The notes under the pieces are model-generated. The model ran no database searches, was not told the origin of the DNA, and worked only from the letters and a program-made list of their open reading frames with translations. 64,000 bases of DNA from an uncultured Prevotella sp. (GTDB lineage Bacteria; Bacteroidota; Bacteroidia; Bacteroidales; Bacteroidaceae): NCBI GenBank assembly GCA_946614435.1, contig CAMOGW010000010.1, positions 16,564 to 80,563 of the forward strand. Reading direction: 5' to 3'. Within the stretch, counting starts at the first letter, position 1. Each line of letters starts with the position of its first letter. Shown here piece by piece: positions 60,870 through 64,000 of the stretch. A program made the position numbers and the translations under genes.

Positions 60870-60899
60870 GTGTTAGTTCAAGAAATATGACTACCTTTG
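60867..60899 (+). promoter_or_regulatory. Promoter of the 64-residue orphan gene
   Basis: TTTG (60867-60870), a 21-base spacer and TACCTTTG (60892-60899), 22 bases before the ATG. Confidence 0.6.
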
Positions 60900-60921
60900 C
60901 GTCTATAGATAACGACTGTAT

Positions 60922-61116
60922 ATGAAAATTAAAGAAGTAAATTTTTCCTATGTAGACCGAAGCTTTCCTATAGGAACTTATCTCGGCTCCTGCAAAGAAC
61001 TTGAAGTGATGAGTGACAGTTACGATGACATTGTAGATGCACTCGAGAGAACTTACCCAGATTATGACGACGTTAAATTAATGAGCTTTCGAAAAAGTTA
61101 TGAGAGGAAAAAGTAA
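60922..61116 (+). CDS. Small unknown protein (64 residues)
   Basis: The product (MKIKEVNFSYVDRSFPIG to RKSYERKK) is acidic in the middle (SDSYDDIVDALERTYPDYDD) and basic at the end, without signal or membrane helix. No family is recognised. A good promoter lies just upstream, and the next small gene starts inside its last 17 bases, so both are probably expressed together. Confidence 0.6.
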   Translation: MKIKEVNFSYVDRSFPIGTYLGSCKELEVMSDSYDDIVDALERTYPDYDDVKLMSFRKSYERKK

Positions 61117-61309
61117 ATTGACCCTGGAACAGAAGAATCAGAGATTCAAAGCATTACTCGGAGATGAGAATATTCCAAATCTCGAGAACTTGACCAAAGA
61201 CCAGTTCAGCAAACTTGTCATGGAACACCGTGAAGTAATTGAACGGAATCTATACAGAATTAATATTCTAAACGAAGTGAAAGAAACATTTCATACCAAG
61301 GAGCCATGA
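61100..61309 (+). CDS. Small unknown helical protein (69 residues)
   Basis: The product (MRGKSKLTLEQKNQRFKALL to VKETFHTKEP) looks all-helical and charged. Its ATG overlaps the previous gene by 17 bases in another frame, suggesting coupled translation. It may be a partner of the 64-residue protein, in the size range of toxin-antitoxin pairs, but neither matches a family I know. Confidence 0.55.
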   Translation: MRGKSKLTLEQKNQRFKALLGDENIPNLENLTKDQFSKLVMEHREVIERNLYRINILNEVKETFHTKEP

Positions 61310-61335
61310 ACTCCTACCAACTTGCAATAAATCCA

Positions 61336-61365
61336 TTGAACATTCAATAATAGTTCGTACATTTG
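61336..61365 (+). promoter_or_regulatory. Promoter of the 37-residue membrane protein gene
   Basis: TTG (61336-61338), a 19-base spacer and TACATTTG (61358-61365), about 58 bases before the ATG at 61424. Confidence 0.6.
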
Positions 61366-61423
61366 CATCAGAAGAAGCCGAATCGCTTTAAAGGAAGTAG
61401 GCATCAATTAAAAAAGTACTATT

Positions 61424-61537
61424 ATGTTTTGGCTAGGTCTCAGTTTGATGATATTTGGTGCGGTAGTTGTATGGGCTGCATTTTCAGTTGTATCTATGAT
61501 CTTGGGTGTAATAATTGATTTTATCCGGGAAGTCTAA
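61424..61537 (+). CDS. 37-residue hydrophobic membrane protein
   Basis: From the ATG at 61424 to the TAA at 61535-61537 the product reads MFWLGLSLMIFGAVVVWAAF and then a second hydrophobic stretch ending IIDFIREV, one long or two short membrane helices. Its own -7 promoter lies upstream and the next gene starts 8 bases downstream. The size and composition resemble type I toxins or small membrane regulators, but no family is identified. Confidence 0.55.
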   Translation: MFWLGLSLMIFGAVVVWAAFSVVSMILGVIIDFIREV

Positions 61538-61545
61538 TTTTGCTG

Positions 61546-61776
61546 ATGAAGATAACTAAGGACGAGAACAAGGTTCTGTTTCAAGAACTCTTCAGAAATG
61601 AAGCGAACTACAACAGGTTCGCTCCATACATTTCAGAGTTTATCAAGGAGTATGCAGGGAAGGTGAACGGACTCCCTGCTGCCCTTTGGCCATCCGGATT
61701 GACACTTTCTGACTCTCTCAAGAAAGAGTTCGAACTCTGGCTGAAGAGTAAAGGCTTAGTAGTTCAACTAACATGA
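61546..61776 (+). CDS. Small unknown protein (76 residues)
   Basis: The ATG at 61546 is preferred to a TTG two codons upstream. The product (MKITKDENKVLFQELFRNEA to KSKGLVVQLT) appears helical with an LPAALWPSG turn in the middle. No family is recognised. It is sandwiched between the 37-residue membrane protein gene (8-base gap) and the 153-residue protein gene (10-base gap), so the three likely share a transcript. Confidence 0.6.
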   Translation: MKITKDENKVLFQELFRNEANYNRFAPYISEFIKEYAGKVNGLPAALWPSGLTLSDSLKKEFELWLKSKGLVVQLT

Positions 61777-61786
61777 AGATGGTGCT

Positions 61787-62248
61787 ATGATGATTACGAA
61801 GCGATATAATCATATTTACATATACCCGTCTGACAAGCATACATCATTCCTGAAGGAACTAGTGAGACCTCACTACGATGACGTTTCTGTATTGGAGAGT
61901 TTGGATTCGGAGTCTCTGCAAGAGAAATCTGATTCTTTGCTTTTGTTATTCAATATCCTGCCGGATAATGACATAACGGATATTTGCATTAGTTACTATA
62001 GAGAGCTAAAGCCGACGGACTTTATTATTGATCTAACAGGGCAACTTTTTATAAAGCAAGGATATTTCATTCATATGACAGAATCTGAACCATCGTTGGC
62101 TGTTAACATTGATTGCCTTGAGATAGGTATCAACTCAAGTTATCTACAGATAGACAATCGTGATGAGGAATTGGTAAAGTTCAACGCTGATATGAATTCG
62201 TATTATAGTCTATTATTGAGATATGCTGAAGAATACGAATCTAAATGA
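61787..62248 (+). CDS. Unknown acidic protein (153 residues)
   Basis: The product (MMITKRYNHIYIYPSDKHTS to LLRYAEEYESK) is acidic, soluble and mixed alpha/beta, the general look of immunity or antitoxin proteins, but without a recognisable family motif. The next gene starts within its last 26 bases. Confidence 0.65.
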   Translation: MMITKRYNHIYIYPSDKHTSFLKELVRPHYDDVSVLESLDSESLQEKSDSLLLLFNILPDNDITDICISYYRELKPTDFIIDLTGQLFIKQGYFIHMTESEPSLAVNIDCLEIGINSSYLQIDNRDEELVKFNADMNSYYSLLLRYAEEYESK

Positions 62249-62633
62249 TGGGCTGAAATGCTTGAATCGGACAAGCATAAAAGAGCGGCTCATTGCGCTA
62301 TGCACACCTAATCATGTATGGGCATTTAACACTAGGAGAAAAGAACTTCTTTACATTCTGTATTCCATCTTTCATCTTCGTCCCTGGCAAGTTAGAACCG
62401 TATCGTTCGAAGAGTGTGGTAAAAGTTCAGCGGATAGCATTGATGACATCATAATTATCTTCTCCAGCAATAGTAACAGTGTATATAAAAGCGAACAGAT
62501 TAACAACGTATCAGACTTCTTACGATGGTACCGCTATTATGAAGTGGATTCCGCGATTATCAATGATAATGTTCACCTAAGTTGGAAAGTTATATATTAC
62601 TCAAAAAAACATTTTTTCTCAAAAAACATGTAA
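62223..62633 (+). CDS. Unknown protein (136 residues)
   Basis: The product (MLKNTNLNDGLKCLNRTSIK to SKKHFFSKNM) is soluble, with a central VRTVSFEECGKSS and DSIDDIIIIF. Its ATG lies 26 bases inside the end of the previous gene. No family is recognised. The 94 bases after the stop contain no clear terminator. Confidence 0.55.
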   Translation: MLKNTNLNDGLKCLNRTSIKERLIALCTPNHVWAFNTRRKELLYILYSIFHLRPWQVRTVSFEECGKSSADSIDDIIIIFSSNSNSVYKSEQINNVSDFLRWYRYYEVDSAIINDNVHLSWKVIYYSKKHFFSKNM

Positions 62634-62727
62634 TATTTCCATGGAATTTGGAAAAAAGATATAATGCGTTATATTCACTATAATATCATAATGTATAACA
62701 AGTCAAATCCTTTATAAACCAGAAGAT

Positions 62728-63036
62728 ATGGAAGTGCTCGATGAAAAAGGCGACTTGATAGCTTGGTTCTCTGACGATCCAGATGACTGGAATTCATTTT
62801 CAGATTACGAGAATAGAGTACGGAGGATGGTCCTAGAACTCAATGAAGAACTATTCTCTGCTGGATGTCATTTACTCGGATACGATGGTACTAATGCTCT
62901 TGACTTTATAAAGTTGCTAGGAAGTATTAATCCGAATTATACATCTGTCCCTAACCTACAAGAGAAACTTCGTAAAATTCGGAGATGGGCAAACTGTTAT
63001 AAAGACTCTATGAAGATAAGTCCAAATATAGTATGA
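62728..63036 (+). CDS. Unknown protein (102 residues)
   Basis: The product (MEVLDEKGDLIAWFSDDPDD to SMKISPNIV) has an acidic N-terminal third and a basic helical end (KLRKIRRWANCY). No family is recognised. Its TGA overlaps the ATG of the methyltransferase-like membrane protein in an ATGA junction, so the pair is translationally coupled. Confidence 0.65.
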   Translation: MEVLDEKGDLIAWFSDDPDDWNSFSDYENRVRRMVLELNEELFSAGCHLLGYDGTNALDFIKLLGSINPNYTSVPNLQEKLRKIRRWANCYKDSMKISPNIV

Positions 63037-63530
63037 ACCAATCCTTGTCATTTAGAGTATTCAAGGCAATCCTGGCACTACCAGTACCTGTGGCCATCAT
63101 CATACCATCGCTATTGTTATATTTCTCTGGTTGGCAACTCAGTGACTTTGTGCTGTGGAGATTCCTGATAGGTGCCGTATGTTTCCTGGCTGGCCTACTG
63201 TTAGCTGTGTCAACAGTCAGGCTGTTTCCCAAACTTGGCAACGGAACTCCTGCGCCATGGGATCCAACCAGCAAGATGATTATTTCCGGCCCTTATGCCT
63301 ACGTGCGCAATCCGATGATTACAGGGGTTGTCCTGATACTCACAGGCGAGGCTTTGATGCTGTCCTCATGGGCTATCGGCATTTGGGCGATAGTATTTCT
63401 CATTATCAACATGTTCTATTTCCCATTGTCAGAAGAGCCTGGCTTGCGTAAGCGTTTTGGCAAGGAATATGAAGAGTATTGCAAGAATGTACCCCGATAC
63501 ATTCCCCGTCTTACACCTTGGAAACCTTGA
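63033..63530 (+). CDS. Isoprenylcysteine carboxyl methyltransferase-like membrane protein
   Basis: The 165 residues have four membrane helices and the family motifs SGPYAYVRNPMITGVVLI and, at the C-terminus, LSEEPGLRKRFGKEYEEYCK followed by VPRYIP. Members (ICMT/PEMT-like) bind S-adenosylmethionine at the membrane and methylate lipids or small molecules; bacterial substrates are mostly unknown. Coupled to the upstream orphan by an ATGA overlap. Confidence 0.9.
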   Translation: MNQSLSFRVFKAILALPVPVAIIIPSLLLYFSGWQLSDFVLWRFLIGAVCFLAGLLLAVSTVRLFPKLGNGTPAPWDPTSKMIISGPYAYVRNPMITGVVLILTGEALMLSSWAIGIWAIVFLIINMFYFPLSEEPGLRKRFGKEYEEYCKNVPRYIPRLTPWKP

Positions 63531-63533
63531 ACT

Positions 63534-63770
63534 ATGACTGACTATGATTCCATATGGCGCACACAAGATGAGATTAGAACGGTAGTGAATGCCGTTTTGG
63601 GTGAATGTATCTGGAATCTCAGTTACAGTGAGCGACGCATGGCCATAGAACTGGAACTGACTGTCACCCTCGCTGATGATGCCATTGATAACCTTACTTG
63701 TCAGTTCCCTATCACTGCCGACTACGACGGAGTCGGTATGAAAGGCTCAAAGTTCGCGTTCTATCTCTGA
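63534..63770 (+). CDS. Small unknown protein (78 residues)
   Basis: The product (MTDYDSIWRTQDEIRTVVNA to GMKGSKFAFYL) is acidic and soluble. It starts 3 bases after the methyltransferase-like gene stop, so the two share a transcript. No family is recognised. Confidence 0.6.
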   Translation: MTDYDSIWRTQDEIRTVVNAVLGECIWNLSYSERRMAIELELTVTLADDAIDNLTCQFPITADYDGVGMKGSKFAFYL

Positions 63771-63787
63771 TACTCCTTGTTTTTCCT

Positions 63788-63994
63788 TTAAAATAGGGTA
63801 TCTTGGGTCGGTTCACTAAATGTAATACCAACTTGTCGTTGTTGGTTCCTTATCCAGTTCCAACATTTAGACGCGTTTTTGAACCCATAACCTTGGGCGT
63901 CATAGATGGTAATTCCTGTAGTCTTGTCAACGACGATATACCTGCCGTTACTCATTACGGCGATCCAGTTCTCACGATTTTGCATCTCTTCCAT
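63788..63994 (-). CDS. Small unknown protein at the right edge
   Basis: Reading left from the ATG at 63994, the 68 residues include WIAVMSNGRYIVVDKTTG, DAQGYGFKNASKCWNWIRNQ, a compact beta-hairpin-plus-helix pattern of the kind seen in small cargo proteins of conjugative elements. No family is named with confidence. The window ends 6 bases upstream of the ATG, so a longer N-terminus cannot be excluded. Confidence 0.6.
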   Translation of the reverse strand: MEEMQNRENWIAVMSNGRYIVVDKTTGITIYDAQGYGFKNASKCWNWIRNQQRQVGITFSEPTQDTLF

Positions 63995-64000
63995 TTTTGT

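Noticed and set aside
52000..64000. Integrase, relaxase or other transfer genes expected for a tRNA-linked element
   Set aside because: None was found on either strand, so an integrative element is suggested only by content and position.
1..64000. rRNA genes and intact insertion sequences
   Set aside because: No rRNA-like stretch and no full-length transposase gene with terminal repeats is visible.

Overview
The window reads as chromosomal DNA of a Bacteroidales bacterium, most likely Prevotella or a close relative. The signs are repeated TAnnTTTG promoter elements (the Bacteroidetes -7 box), few Shine-Dalgarno sites, many SPII lipoproteins, a TonB-dependent receptor, a FimB/Mfa2-type protein, a UpxY-type antiterminator, LruC and DUF5686 proteins and an inositol-lipid gene set. 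No rRNA, CRISPR array, integrase or intact insertion sequence was seen.

Layout. (1) 1-1.3 kb: the 3' end of a formylglycine-generating-enzyme-fold protein and a histidine-kinase-like protein whose phospho-acceptor position is not His. (2) 18.8-1.4 kb, minus strand: one compact 16-gene exopolysaccharide/capsule operon. It starts with a UpxY antiterminator, continues with an OmpA-like barrel, Wza, a Wzz/Wzc-like protein without Walker A, an LruC lipoprotein, a Stealth phosphotransferase, a Wzy candidate, an unlisted 35-residue membrane protein and a Wzx flippase, and ends with glycosyltransferases, an acetyltransferase, a WecG/TagA enzyme and the priming sugar transferase. (3) 19-24 kb, minus strand: a DUF3791-DUF3990-DUF3791 module resembling a toxin-antitoxin set, then a BsuBI/PstI-type restriction-modification operon (predicted CTGCAG) with an unknown third gene. 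(4) 24-26.5 kb: a gene graveyard with a DUF2490/phosphate-transporter fusion remnant, a collapsed Rpn-type nuclease gene, a long imperfect inverted repeat and several short-repeat clusters. (5) 31.7-26.5 kb, minus: a TonB-dependent receptor operon with two surface lipoproteins built of OB-fold-like domains. (6) 32-40.5 kb: the inositol-lipid set (PAP2/Aur1-like transferase, CDP-alcohol phosphatidyltransferase, GtrA, PgpA-like phosphatase and, on the other strand, DUF5686 and myo-inositol-phosphate synthase), co-transcribed on the minus strand with a Wzi-type capsule-attachment protein. (7) 41-51.6 kb: lipocalin-like lipoproteins, a LytS/LytTR-type two-component pair, an Mfa2-like lipoprotein, two outer-membrane barrels, FtcD and MutS2. 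(8) 51.9 kb: tRNA-Ser(UGA). (9) 52-64 kb: an AT-richer accessory region downstream of the tRNA with a truncated HsdR chimera, a secreted LRR protein, a coiled-coil protein with an internal duplication next to an FtsK-like protein lacking a P-loop, a LytTR/Fibrobacter-paralogous-domain fusion, a DUF2779 nuclease and a run of small orphan genes.

How the parts connect. Regions 2 and 6 may work together: region 2 makes and exports a polysaccharide, while region 6 makes inositol lipids and a Wzi-like surface protein. Regions 3 and 9 look like defence or mobile cargo. The best candidates for something undescribed are the 55.6-58.2 kb gene pair, the DUF3791/DUF3990 trio, the kinase-dead regulatory proteins of the capsule locus and the OB-fold/TonB receptor system.
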